A DNA stretch of 25,477 nucleotides from JANNWF01 sp041675805 (GTDB taxonomy: Bacteria > Pseudomonadota > Gammaproteobacteria > Xanthomonadales > Xanthomonadaceae). The DNA is taken from the NCBI GenBank assembly GCA_041675805.1, contig JBAYTD010000025.1:1-25477 (forward strand), read 5' to 3'. A program made the translations under genes and the position numbers. Below, one piece after another: positions 1 to 7,284 of this stretch. The first letter of the stretch is position 1, and the number at the start of each line of letters is the position of its first letter. The notes beneath the pieces are model-generated. The model worked only from the letters and a program-made list of their open reading frames with translations. It had not been told where the DNA came from and did not search any database.

Positions 1-538
1 CCACCGATTCGCCGGTCAGGATCGATTCGTCGATCAGCAGGCCGTTGCCGCGAAACAGGCGCAGGTCGGCCGGCACGCGGTCGCCGGCGTCGAGCAGGAC
101 GATGTCGCCGGGGACCAGTTCACCGACGTCGACGATCCGCCGCTGGCCGTCGCGCAGCACGCGCGCCTGCGGCGACAGCATCGCCCGCAGCGCGGCCAGC
201 GCCTGTTCCGCCTTGCCCTCCTGGGTCAGGCCGACGATGGCGTTGACCAGCACCACGACGACGATCACTCCGGCATCGACGTAATGGCCCAGCGCCGCTG
301 CCGCCACGGCGGCGGCGAGCAGGAACAGGATCAGCGCATTGCCCAGTTGCGCCAGGAAGCGCGCCGTCAGCGAGCGCGGTTTGGCGACCGGCAGGGCGTT
401 GCGGCCGAAGCGCGCCAGTCGCGCCGCCGCCTCGTCGCTGGCAAGGCCCTGCTGCGGGCGCACGCACAGGCGGTCGAGCACGACCTGGGCGGGCTGCGCG
501 TGGGCGTCGGTCGGCATGTCGGCGGGCAGGGGCTGCAT
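1..538 (-). CDS. Cation-transporting P-type ATPase, N-terminal part (cut by window edge)
   Basis: About 179 residues of the N-terminus are visible on the reverse strand; the gene runs off the window at position 1. An N-terminal cation-ATPase domain (about residues 12-65) is followed by two hydrophobic segments (about 67-83 and 87-104). The start of the actuator domain then contains VPGD (142-145), DRVPAD (153-158) and the hallmark dephosphorylation motif TGES at 175-178. This is the layout of type II/III P-type ATPases that pump Ca2+, Na+, Mg2+ or H+. The phosphorylation DKTGT motif would lie outside the window, so the ion cannot be named. The ATG at 538 is preceded by a weak AAGG; an in-frame ATG at 517 is an alternative. 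It is divergent from the antiporter at 729, with a 190-bp shared upstream region. Confidence 0.9.
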   Translation of the reverse strand, partial: MQPLPADMPTDAHAQPAQVVLDRLCVRPQQGLASDEAAARLARFGRNALPVAKPRSLTARFLAQLGNALILFLLAAAVAAAALGHYVDAGVIVVVVLVNAIVGLTQEGKAEQALAALRAMLSPQARVLRDGQRRIVDVGELVPGDIVLLDAGDRVPADLRLFRGNGLLIDESILTGESV

Positions 539-728
539 GGTCGGCCTTTTCGGAGTGGGTCGGGAAGGGCTCGACGGATGCCTCGGCGAGCGCTCCGTCG
601 GGGACATTATCCGCCCGCGAATGTTCATCTTTGCTTGCGCGCGGGCGGTGTCACGCCGTTACCATGGCGGGTCGGCTGGCGTCATGCGCGGGTCGGCGTC
701 GCTCCCCGACCCGAAGGCCCGCCGCCCG
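539..728. promoter_or_regulatory. Divergent intergenic region between P-type ATPase and antiporter
   Basis: This 190-bp gap must hold the promoters of both divergent genes. I see one clear dyad, CGACGGA at 572-578 paired with TCCGTCG at 594-600 (7-bp stem, 15-nt loop), placed in the 5' leader of the ATPase. No convincing -35/-10 pair or known riboswitch core can be read by eye. The function of the dyad is unknown. Confidence 0.35.
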
Positions 729-2471
729 ATGCCCCACGATACGCCACTGATCGCCCTGCTTGCCGTTGGCTTCGTCACGGCGTTCGTGTTCGGCTCGGTG
801 GCCAATCGGTTCAAGGTATCGCCGCTGGTGGGTTATCTGCTCGCCGGCATCGTGGTCGGGCCGTTCACGCCGGGCTTCACCGCCGATCAGCACCTGGCCA
901 ACGAGCTGTCCGAGATCGGCGTGATCCTGTTGATGTTCGGCGTCGGCCTGCATTTCTCGCTCGGCGACCTGCTGAAGGTGCGCAACATCGCCGTGCCCGG
1001 TGCCGTCGTGCAGATTTCCGCCGCCACCGTGCTTGGCGCGGCGATGGGCTGGTTCATGGACTGGAGTCTGCCGCAGGGGCTGATGTTCGGCCTCGCCCTG
1101 TCCACCGCCAGCACCGTGGTGCTGCTGCGGGCGATGGAGGAACGCCGCCTGCTCGACACCCTGCGCGGGCACATCGCGGTCGGCTGGCTGATCGTCGAGG
1201 ATCTGGTCTGCGTGCTGGCCCTGGTGCTGCTGCCGGCGTTGGCCGGCGTGCTGGCGGCCAGCGGCGAGGGCGGCGAGGCGTCCAGTCCGTCGCTGGGCAG
1301 CATCCTGCTGACCCTGGGCATCACCCTGGGCAAGGTCGCGGCCTTCGTCGCCTTCATGCTGGTGGTCGGCCGGCGGCTGATCCCGCGCCTCCTGGAGAGC
1401 GTCGCCGGCACCGGTTCGCGCGAATTGTTCACGCTGTCCATCCTCGCCATCGCGATGGGCGTGGCGTTTGGTGCGGCGCATCTGTTCGGCGTTTCCTTCG
1501 CGCTCGGCGCGTTCTTCGCCGGCATGCTGCTCAACGAGTCCGAACTCAGCCACGACGCCGCCAATGATTCGCTGCCGATGCGCGACGCCTTCGCGGTGCT
1601 GTTCTTCGTCTCGGTCGGCATGCTGTTCGACCCGCGCATCCTGATCGAACAGCCGTTCGCCGTGCTCGCCACGGTGACCATCATCATCTTCGGCAAGTCG
1701 GTGGCGGCGTTCCTGATCGTGCGCGCCTTCGGCCATCCGACCTCCACCGCGTTGACCATTTCCGCCAGCCTGGCGCAGATCGGCGAATTCGCCTTCATCC
1801 TCGCCGGCCTCGGCGTGGCACTGGCGATCCTGCCGCCGGTCGGTCGCGACCTGGTGCTGGCCGGCGCGCTGATATCGATCATCGCCAACCCGCTGGTGTT
1901 CGCCCTGCTGGATCGCTGGCTGGCGCGTCGCGAAGCGGCCGAGGCGGCGCTGCGACCCAGCGAGCCGGAGCCGCCATCGGGACCGGCCCTGGTCGCCGAG
2001 GATCACGCCGTCATCATCGGCTACGGCCGCGTCGGCAGCCACCTCGCCAACCTGCTGCAGGAGCGCGGCCTCAATGTGCTGATCATCGACAGCGACGGCG
2101 AGCACGTGCGCCGCGCGCACGCGGCCGGCCTGCCGGCCATTCGCGGCAACGCCGCTTCGCCACGGGTGCTGGAGGAGGCGTTGCTGGATCGGGCGCGGAT
2201 CGCGGTGATCGCCGTGGCGCAGGCGCTGGAGGCGGGCGAGATCGTCAGCCGCCTGCGTGCCGCCAATCCGCAGCTCAGCGTGTTCGCCCGCGCGCACAGC
2301 GAGGCCGAGGTGCGCCACCTGCTCGAACACGGTGCCGACGGGGCCGTGCTGGCCGAGCGCGAACTGGCCTGCAGCATGGCCGAAATGGTGCTGTCCACGC
2401 CGCCCTACCGGTACAACCGCCCGGCCGGCGAGCGGCCGATCAGCTCGATGGAAACCCCCGCCGCCGCCTGA
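729..2471 (+). CDS. ybaL: YbaL-type monovalent cation:proton antiporter (CPA2) with RCK/TrkA-N domain
   Basis: 580 residues, the usual length of E. coli YbaL, and similar to it almost from end to end. It begins MPHDTPLI and contains SPLVGYLLAGIVVGPFTPGF, MFGVGLHFSL, LSTASTVVLLRA, ELFTLSILA, FGVSFALGAFFAGM, DAFAVLFFVSVGMLFDP and SLAQIGEFAFILAGLG. Residues 1 to about 395 form the Na+/H+-exchanger membrane domain. A cytoplasmic Rossmann TrkA-N domain follows, with GYGRVG at 431-436 as the nucleotide-binding glycine motif. The family exchanges K+ or Na+ for H+ across the inner membrane, gated by bound nucleotide. The frame stays open far upstream, but family similarity begins exactly at the ATG at 729, so that start is chosen. 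No strong Shine-Dalgarno is seen (GAAGG lies about 14 nt upstream). Confidence 0.93.
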   Translation: MPHDTPLIALLAVGFVTAFVFGSVANRFKVSPLVGYLLAGIVVGPFTPGFTADQHLANELSEIGVILLMFGVGLHFSLGDLLKVRNIAVPGAVVQISAATVLGAAMGWFMDWSLPQGLMFGLALSTASTVVLLRAMEERRLLDTLRGHIAVGWLIVEDLVCVLALVLLPALAGVLAASGEGGEASSPSLGSILLTLGITLGKVAAFVAFMLVVGRRLIPRLLESVAGTGSRELFTLSILAIAMGVAFGAAHLFGVSFALGAFFAGMLLNESELSHDAANDSLPMRDAFAVLFFVSVGMLFDPRILIEQPFAVLATVTIIIFGKSVAAFLIVRAFGHPTSTALTISASLAQIGEFAFILAGLGVALAILPPVGRDLVLAGALISIIANPLVFALLDRWLARREAAEAALRPSEPEPPSGPALVAEDHAVIIGYGRVGSHLANLLQERGLNVLIIDSDGEHVRRAHAAGLPAIRGNAASPRVLEEALLDRARIAVIAVAQALEAGEIVSRLRAANPQLSVFARAHSEAEVRHLLEHGADGAVLAERELACSMAEMVLSTPPYRYNRPAGERPISSMETPAAA

Positions 2472-2608
2472 ACGGCCGGTTCTGCCCGCCCGGCGATCCG
2501 CCGGCGTATGGTTCGGTCGCCGTGGCGGACCGCTTATGTTGCGCTGCGCCATAACTCAAGTCTGGCGCACTGTTACAGTTCCCTCGTGGTTCCAGTGGGG
2601 ATGAGTCC

Positions 2609-3346
2609 ATGCCGTACCCGATGCACCGTGCCTGTCGCGCGCTGATCATCATGCTGTGCGCGACGCTGTTCCTCGCCGCCCCGGCCGCCGCCCAGTCCGG
2701 GCAGGCGTCGATCGAGCAACTGCTGCAGGAGGCGCGCCTCGCCCAGGAGGCCGGCAAGACCTTCGACCCGGAGGAGGGCAACGCCTTTTCGCTGTACCTC
2801 CAGGTGGTCGAGCATCCCGACGCCAGCGCCGAGCCGAAGACCCGCCGGCTGACCGACGCCATGGCCGGCACCTCGCCGGTGCAGCAGGCGCAGTATTCGC
2901 TCAACGAACTGTTCCAGGCCGGGCTGGAGCGCGTCGAGGACGCGCTGGCCAAGGGTGAACTGGTCGATGCCGGGCGCATCATCGGCATGTTGGAGAAGAC
3001 CCAGGCCAACTCGCCCAGCGTGCAGCGCTACCGGCGCAACCACAGCAACGCCCTCGCCGCCGCCCGCGAGGGCCTGCGCAGCAGCAGTCCGGAAGGCTTG
3101 CCGGTCCTGGTGACCAGCTTCAATCCCAATTATTCCGCCAGGGCGCGTCGCCAGGGCATTTCCGGCTGGGTGGTGATCGCCTTCACCATCCAGGCCGATG
3201 GCTCGGTCGACGACCTCAAGGTGATGGCCGCCGAACCCACCGGGATGTTCGAACGCGACTCGGTGCGTGCGCTGGAGAAGTGGAAGTTCGAGCCCAGCGG
3301 CCGAACCCACCGCGCGCAGCAGCGCTTCGACTTCATCGCCGACTGA
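2609..3346 (+). CDS. Soluble periplasmic TonB-family (TonB C-terminal domain) protein
   Basis: 245 residues. A signal peptide covers residues 1 to about 30 (hydrophobic LIIMLCATLFLAAPAAAQ, likely cleaved after an A-x-A motif). The middle (about 31-160) is alpha-helical and charged. A TonB C-terminal domain spans about 165-245 with GWVVIAFTIQADGSVDDLKV, then the F-x(n)-ALEKWKFEP motif typical of TonB/TolA C-domains. It has no proline-rich periplasmic linker and no uncleaved N-terminal anchor, so it cannot work as a classical ExbBD-bound TonB. Such proteins are often annotated 'energy transducer TonB', but this one is more likely a periplasmic accessory or envelope protein. The ATG at 2609 has GGGG at 2597-2600 as ribosome binding site; a nearby ATG at 2601 is out of frame. 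Confidence 0.8.
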   Translation: MPYPMHRACRALIIMLCATLFLAAPAAAQSGQASIEQLLQEARLAQEAGKTFDPEEGNAFSLYLQVVEHPDASAEPKTRRLTDAMAGTSPVQQAQYSLNELFQAGLERVEDALAKGELVDAGRIIGMLEKTQANSPSVQRYRRNHSNALAAAREGLRSSSPEGLPVLVTSFNPNYSARARRQGISGWVVIAFTIQADGSVDDLKVMAAEPTGMFERDSVRALEKWKFEPSGRTHRAQQRFDFIAD

Positions 3347-3362
3347 CGGCCTCCCGGCGGCC

Positions 3363-3388
3363 GGGCGGCGCGAGCCAGCGCGCCGCCC
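3363..3388. terminator. Perfect hairpin between convergent genes, probable bidirectional terminator
   Basis: GGGCGGCGCG (3363-3372) and CGCGCCGCCC (3379-3388) form a perfect 10-bp stem with a 6-nt loop. It lies in the 41-bp gap between the stop of the TonB-domain gene (+) and the stop codon of the porin gene (-), overlapping the latter by one base. There is no T-tract on either strand, so termination may rely on the stem alone or on Rho. Position and stem quality support the call. Confidence 0.6.
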
Positions 3389-4719
3389 TAGAAGCTGACC
3401 ATCAGCGACAGCCGCAGCCGGTCCAGCCAGTCGCGCGGCGCATTGGCCCCCGCCCACGCCGCCTCGTAAGGCCGGTAGTGGTACCAGACCGCGCTCAGCG
3501 TGGTCTTCGGCCAGGGGACGAAATCGGCGGTCAGTGCATGCAGACGGTAATTGGTGCCGATGCCGATGCTGTCCTGCGAGAACGCCGCCAGCACCGCATC
3601 GGCCTGGGTCATGGCGTAGCCGTAGGTGAAACGCCAGTCGCCGGGTCGGGCCGCCTTGCCGAGGATCAGGTCGACGCCATAGCCGCTGTCGGCGTCGTTC
3701 CAGGCACCGAGGTTTTTCACGTAATCGGCCACCAGACGCAGCGGCCAGCGCTCGCCGAAACCGTGGTAATCGACGCCGAGCAGGGCGTTGGCGAGATGGA
3801 AGTCGGACAGGTAGCGGCCGTCCGCGCCGCGCAGGTTGCTGCGGAAGTCACCGGCATCGGCACCGGCCAGGCTACCGAGGTCGTAATGGTAGTAGGCCAG
3901 CGCGGCATCGAAACGCCAGTCGCCGCCGCGCGGCGAGTCGTAGCCCAGTTGCAGGCCGAGCATCTCGCTGTCCGGTCCGCCGGCGGATTCGTCGACGACG
4001 AAGTACAGCGCGTTGCTGCGCAGCGTGCCGCCGCCGGCCAGCGGCAGGCCGTGGCGGATCGCCAGACCCTGCGGATTGACATCGCCGTCCCAGACCAGCT
4101 CGGTGCGCTTGAACGGCTGCGGCATCTTGCCGGCGTACAGCTCGGCATGGCCGATGTCGTAGCGCAGATAGGCCTGGTCGAGGCTGATGTCGAGGTCGTC
4201 CAGCCAGTTGGAAAGCTGCACGTCGACGCTGTTCGGATCATCGGCATCGCCGGTGGCGAGGCGCGCGCCGACGGTCAGACGGTCGGTCGCCGCCCAAGTG
4301 GCACCGAGGCGACCACGGAACTGCATGCTCAGGCGGTTCTTGCCGTCGTCGTCGGACCAGTCGCCCTGCGCGCGCACGCGGGCGTCGCCGGAAATCTTCA
4401 GGCGCGGCGCAGTGTCGGCCGTGGCGCTGGCCAGCGTTGGCGCGGCGGCCGCCGTGGTCGCGGCCTGGGCCGGAGCGGGTTCGGGTTCGAGTTCGCCATG
4501 CGGTGCGACGTCGCCCTGCAAGCGGTCCAGTGCTTCCTCGATGCGGCGGATGGCGCGATCACGCTCGGCCTGCTCCGCCTTCAGTGCCTGCAATTCCTGG
4601 CGCAGTTGTTCCAGCGTTGCCGGGTCGACCGACTGGGCCGGCGTCGGCGTGGACAAGGCGACCAGCAGCGCCAGCGTCAGCGCGTGGCGCGGCGCGATTC
4701 GATTACCGATGGCGGACAT
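3388..4719 (-). CDS. Outer-membrane porin (putative porin, Porin_5-like)
   Basis: 443 residues. The ATG at 4719 is preceded by a perfect AGGAGG with a 7-nt spacer, which fixes the start although the frame opens further upstream. A signal peptide (hydrophobic HALTLALLVALSTPTPAQS) ends near residue 30. A coiled coil follows (about 31-70, LEQLRQELQALKAEQAERD), then a linker rich in A, P and E. From about residue 105 to the end there is a beta-barrel of alternating strands (LKISGDARVRAQG, LTVGARLATG, AYLRYDIGHAELYAGKMPQPF), finishing in the outer-membrane signature LSLMVSF with a terminal Phe. N-terminal coiled coil plus barrel is seen in trimeric or phosphate-selective-type porins. As the last gene of the catabolic operon it probably admits the growth substrate or monomeric breakdown products through the outer membrane. 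The specificity is inferred from context. Confidence 0.82.
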   Translation of the reverse strand: MSAIGNRIAPRHALTLALLVALSTPTPAQSVDPATLEQLRQELQALKAEQAERDRAIRRIEEALDRLQGDVAPHGELEPEPAPAQAATTAAAAPTLASATADTAPRLKISGDARVRAQGDWSDDDGKNRLSMQFRGRLGATWAATDRLTVGARLATGDADDPNSVDVQLSNWLDDLDISLDQAYLRYDIGHAELYAGKMPQPFKRTELVWDGDVNPQGLAIRHGLPLAGGGTLRSNALYFVVDESAGGPDSEMLGLQLGYDSPRGGDWRFDAALAYYHYDLGSLAGADAGDFRSNLRGADGRYLSDFHLANALLGVDYHGFGERWPLRLVADYVKNLGAWNDADSGYGVDLILGKAARPGDWRFTYGYAMTQADAVLAAFSQDSIGIGTNYRLHALTADFVPWPKTTLSAVWYHYRPYEAAWAGANAPRDWLDRLRLSLMVSF

Positions 4720-4769
4720 CCACGAGCCTCCTGCAGGACGGCGATCCGACGCCGCTGGCGACGACCGGA

Positions 4770-6101
4770 TCAATGGAAGAACTCGGCCACCGTGGCCGAG
4801 CCAAGGAAGGCCCCGCTGGCGGCGGTCAGCGACACCAGCACGATACGCCAGCCGAGGCGGCGGAACATCGGCAGCTTGCGCGCGACGGAGAAGCCGGCCA
4901 GGCCGAGCACGGTGGTGGTGAGGCTCATGAACTGCACCGGCTGGACGATCTCGGCGACCCGGCCGGCCAGCGGCCAGGCGAGGTCCAGCGTCGCCAGGGT
5001 GGCGAACACGGCGAGGAACAGCATCAGCGGCAGCGCCGGGATCAGCCGCTTGAGCAGCAGGCCGAGCAGGCCGATGCCGACCAGGATGGCCACGCCGGGC
5101 AGGGTCTGCGCCGGACCGACGCCGTGCCCGATCCAGTTGCTCAGGGTGATGCCGACCACCATCAGCGCCAGCGCCAGCAGGCCATCGGCGACTGCGGAAG
5201 CGCCGTCGTCAGGCGCGTCGGCTTGCGTGTCCAGGTCGGTGGTCGATGGTGCCCGGCGCGCCAGCGCGCTGCGGCCGAGCAGCGGTTCCAGCCTGCCGTA
5301 CAGCCAGTTGCACAGCGGCAGGGTGATGAAGGCGGCGAAATAGAAGCCGACCACGCCGGCGATCAGGTTGGCGGCACCGGCGATGGCGGTCAGCTCGCGG
5401 GCGAATTCCGGCGACTGGCCGAGCGTGATCGGCCCCAGCGCCGCCGCCATCATGCTGCCCGAGCCGATGCCGGCGGCCATCGCCAGCGAGCGCAGGTCGA
5501 AGATGCCGAGCGAGGCGACCACGCCGGCCAGCAACGAGATGTAGACCGCGCCGAGCACGGTGCCGGTGATGTATTCGGCCAGCACGCCGCGTCCTTCCGC
5601 CGACTGCATGCCGTAGCGCTGGCCGATGATGACCATGCCGGTCTCGCGGCCGATGGAGAAGGTCGCGCCGACCGCCTCGCGCTTGATGCCGAGCAGCAGC
5701 GCCAGCGGCAGCGCCAGCACCATGGTGCCGAAGGCGTGGCCCAGTTCCTGGAAGGCCAGCGCCCAGCCGACCGCGCGCAGCGCATCCATGTTGGCACCGG
5801 CCATCAGGCCGAGCTTGACGATGAACAGCAACAGCGCCGTGTCGAGCAGGCGGTCGGCCTGCCGCTGCGCTGCCAGGTCCAGTTGCAGCAGCGGCGGAAA
5901 GCGTCGATGCCAGACCGCCAGCAGGGTGGTCAGCAGCAGCGCCGTCAGCATCGGCAGGATGACGATCTGCGCCTTGCCCAGGGCAATCGGCAGCGCGCCG
6001 ATCCATTCGGTCAGCGCGGTCACCGCCAGCGTCACCACGATCAACAGCGGCCACCTGGACGCAGCGGCGTCGACGGCGGGCTTGGACACGGCTTCGGACA
6101 T
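4770..6101 (-). CDS. DUF3100 family inner-membrane protein, candidate substrate transporter
   Basis: About 443 residues with roughly 10-11 hydrophobic segments, matching the DUF3100 family in style and motifs (FSIGRETGMVIIGQRYGM, GIGSGSMMAAALGPI, AGAANLIAGVVGFYFAAFITLPLCNWLYGRLEP). A hydrophilic, acidic loop falls in the middle, around residues 285-300. The family has no established function. Position between catabolic enzymes and a porin, in one operon, suggests inner-membrane uptake of the aromatic acid or its conjugate; this is inference. The ATG at 6101 is chosen; a TTG at 6119 would add six residues. The gap to the tautomerase gene is 45 nt, and to the porin 50 nt. No transport motif of MFS, TRAP or AbgT type is visible. 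Confidence 0.72.
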   Translation of the reverse strand: MSEAVSKPAVDAAASRWPLLIVVTLAVTALTEWIGALPIALGKAQIVILPMLTALLLTTLLAVWHRRFPPLLQLDLAAQRQADRLLDTALLLFIVKLGLMAGANMDALRAVGWALAFQELGHAFGTMVLALPLALLLGIKREAVGATFSIGRETGMVIIGQRYGMQSAEGRGVLAEYITGTVLGAVYISLLAGVVASLGIFDLRSLAMAAGIGSGSMMAAALGPITLGQSPEFARELTAIAGAANLIAGVVGFYFAAFITLPLCNWLYGRLEPLLGRSALARRAPSTTDLDTQADAPDDGASAVADGLLALALMVVGITLSNWIGHGVGPAQTLPGVAILVGIGLLGLLLKRLIPALPLMLFLAVFATLATLDLAWPLAGRVAEIVQPVQFMSLTTTVLGLAGFSVARKLPMFRRLGWRIVLVSLTAASGAFLGSATVAEFFH

Positions 6102-6146
6102 GGTCGGCTTGCTCGGCAAGGGATCGCAGGGCGCGGCGGGCGACGG

Positions 6147-6344
6147 TCAGCGCGGCTCGGCCGGCACTGCCTTCGGTTCGCCGGCGGTGAACCAGTCGCT
6201 GGGCGGCACTTCGTGGAAGATGACCCGCACCGCCGCGGCGGGCGCGCCGAGATGCTGCGCGGCGGCCTCGGTCACCGCCTTGGCGAAGGCGGCCTTCTGC
6301 GCGTGGCTGCGGCCGGTCATGATGCTGGCGTGGATCAATGGCAT
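6147..6344 (-). CDS. dmpI: 4-oxalocrotonate tautomerase (2-hydroxymuconate tautomerase)
   Basis: 65 residues, close to the 62-63 of classical 4-OT monomers. After removal of the initiator Met, the catalytic N-terminal Pro1 is exposed. Arg11 (TGR) and Arg39 (AAVRVIFHEVP), the two substrate-binding arginines of 4-OT, fall exactly in register. The hydrophobic active-site residue Phe50 is replaced by Trp50 (PPSDWF). The enzyme converts 2-hydroxymuconate (enol) to 2-oxo-3-hexenedioate, normally as a homohexamer in the cytoplasm. It is separated from the upstream decarboxylase gene by only 3 nt, so the two are co-translated, in the order dmpH-dmpI. Its presence means the pathway passes through 2-hydroxymuconate, i.e. 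the dehydrogenative branch of meta-cleavage. Confidence 0.93.
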   Translation of the reverse strand: MPLIHASIMTGRSHAQKAAFAKAVTEAAAQHLGAPAAAVRVIFHEVPPSDWFTAGEPKAVPAEPR

Positions 6345-6347
6345 GGG

Positions 6348-7109
6348 TCAGTCCCTGACGTGGAAGCCGCAGCGGCCGAGCGACTGCATGGCCAGCGCAA
6401 CGAAGACGCCGGCCGCCAGCGCACTGGCGGCGGTGGCACCGCCGGCCAGCACGATATCGCCGGGAGAAAGGCTTTCGCCGGCTTCGGCCACCACCCGCGC
6501 GGCGGCCACCAGCGAGCGCAGCGGATGGCCGAGGATGGCGGCGCTGGAGCCGAACGCCTGCGGACGGCCGTCGAAGGCCATCACCAGGCCGAGGTTCGAC
6601 AGGTCGGTGGCCGGCGAGGACCACGGCCCGACCACGAAACCGGACGAGGAGCTGTTGTCGGCGACCACGTCGGTCAGCGAGAAGCGGAAGTTCTGGTAAC
6701 GCGAATCGATGATCTCCAGCGCCGGCGCCACCGCCTCGACAGCGGCCAGCGCCTGCATCGCGGTGACCCGGCCGGACAGCGGCCTGCCGATCAGGAAGGC
6801 GACCTCCGGCTCGACGCGCGGATGCACGTAATCCTTCAGCGAAATGCTGCCGCCGTCCTCGATCAGCATCGCCGAGGTCAGGCGGCCCCAGATCAGGTCG
6901 GAGACGCCCATCTGCACCATCTTGGCGCGGCTGGTGAAGCCCATCTTGATGCCGACGCGGGTTTCCCCGCGCGCCAGCCGACGCGCGATGCTGGCGCGCT
7001 GCACGGCGTAGGCCTCGTCCAGCGTGATCGGCTGTTCGAGCTGCGGCGTGGCGGTGGCGTGGCGGGCGGCGTTGTCCAGCCGTTCGGCGAGGGCGGCGAT
7101 GTCGGTCAT
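6348..7109 (-). CDS. dmpH: 4-oxalocrotonate decarboxylase (2-oxo-3-hexenedioate decarboxylase)
   Basis: 253 residues of the fumarylacetoacetase-like hydratase/decarboxylase family. Metal ligands are visible: Glu100 and Glu102 in RVEPEVAF and Glu132 in ALEIIDSR. The sequence VGIKMGFTSRAKMVQMGVSD (53-72) and YQNFRFSLTDVVADNSSSSGFVVG are characteristic of the DmpH/XylI/NbaG decarboxylase subgroup rather than the hydratase, which has IGLTS and WKIGILDTIADNAS here. It removes CO2 from 2-oxo-3-hexenedioate to give 2-hydroxypenta-2,4-dienoate, and in known systems works as a complex with the hydratase. A 175-bp stretch carrying a palindromic repeat separates it from the upstream aldolase gene. The ribosome binding site is weak (GAG, about 9 nt upstream). 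Confidence 0.92.
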   Translation of the reverse strand: MTDIAALAERLDNAARHATATPQLEQPITLDEAYAVQRASIARRLARGETRVGIKMGFTSRAKMVQMGVSDLIWGRLTSAMLIEDGGSISLKDYVHPRVEPEVAFLIGRPLSGRVTAMQALAAVEAVAPALEIIDSRYQNFRFSLTDVVADNSSSSGFVVGPWSSPATDLSNLGLVMAFDGRPQAFGSSAAILGHPLRSLVAAARVVAEAGESLSPGDIVLAGGATAASALAAGVFVALAMQSLGRCGFHVRD

Positions 7110-7120
7110 CAGGCGATCTC

Positions 7121-7264
7121 GTAAGCCCCTCTCCCGCCGGGAGAGAGGTTGGGGTGAGGGTTCGGGCGAAGTACGACAGGCAAACCTCGCCGCGAGATGG
7201 TAGTGCCGTGCTTCGCTCGCACCCGCATTCGCCCGACGGGCACATTCTCCCGGGGGGAGAAGGG
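7121..7264. repeat. Composite palindromic intergenic repeat inserted inside the catabolic operon
   Basis: The 175-bp gap between the aldolase and decarboxylase genes is filled by two related hairpin units in inverted arrangement. Unit 1 has CTCTCCCG..CGGGAGAG (about 7128-7147), followed by GGTTGGGGTGAGGG and TTCGGGCGAAGTAC. Unit 2 has, in opposite orientation, GTGCTTCGCTCGCACCC and then TTCTCCC (7245-7251) paired with GGGAGAA (7255-7261). Sequences of the form CCCTCACCCCAACCCCTCTCCCG are familiar dispersed intergenic repeats of high-GC proteobacteria. All other junctions in the first six genes of this operon are overlaps or gaps of 3 nt, so the element looks like an insertion. It may act on mRNA stability or polarity. 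Confidence 0.7.
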
Positions 7265-7284
7265 AAAACGGATCATGGCGCTCG

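Noticed and set aside
539..728. yybP-ykoY or other metal riboswitch upstream of the P-type ATPase
   Set aside because: A simple dyad is present, but the conserved core of such a riboswitch is not visible.
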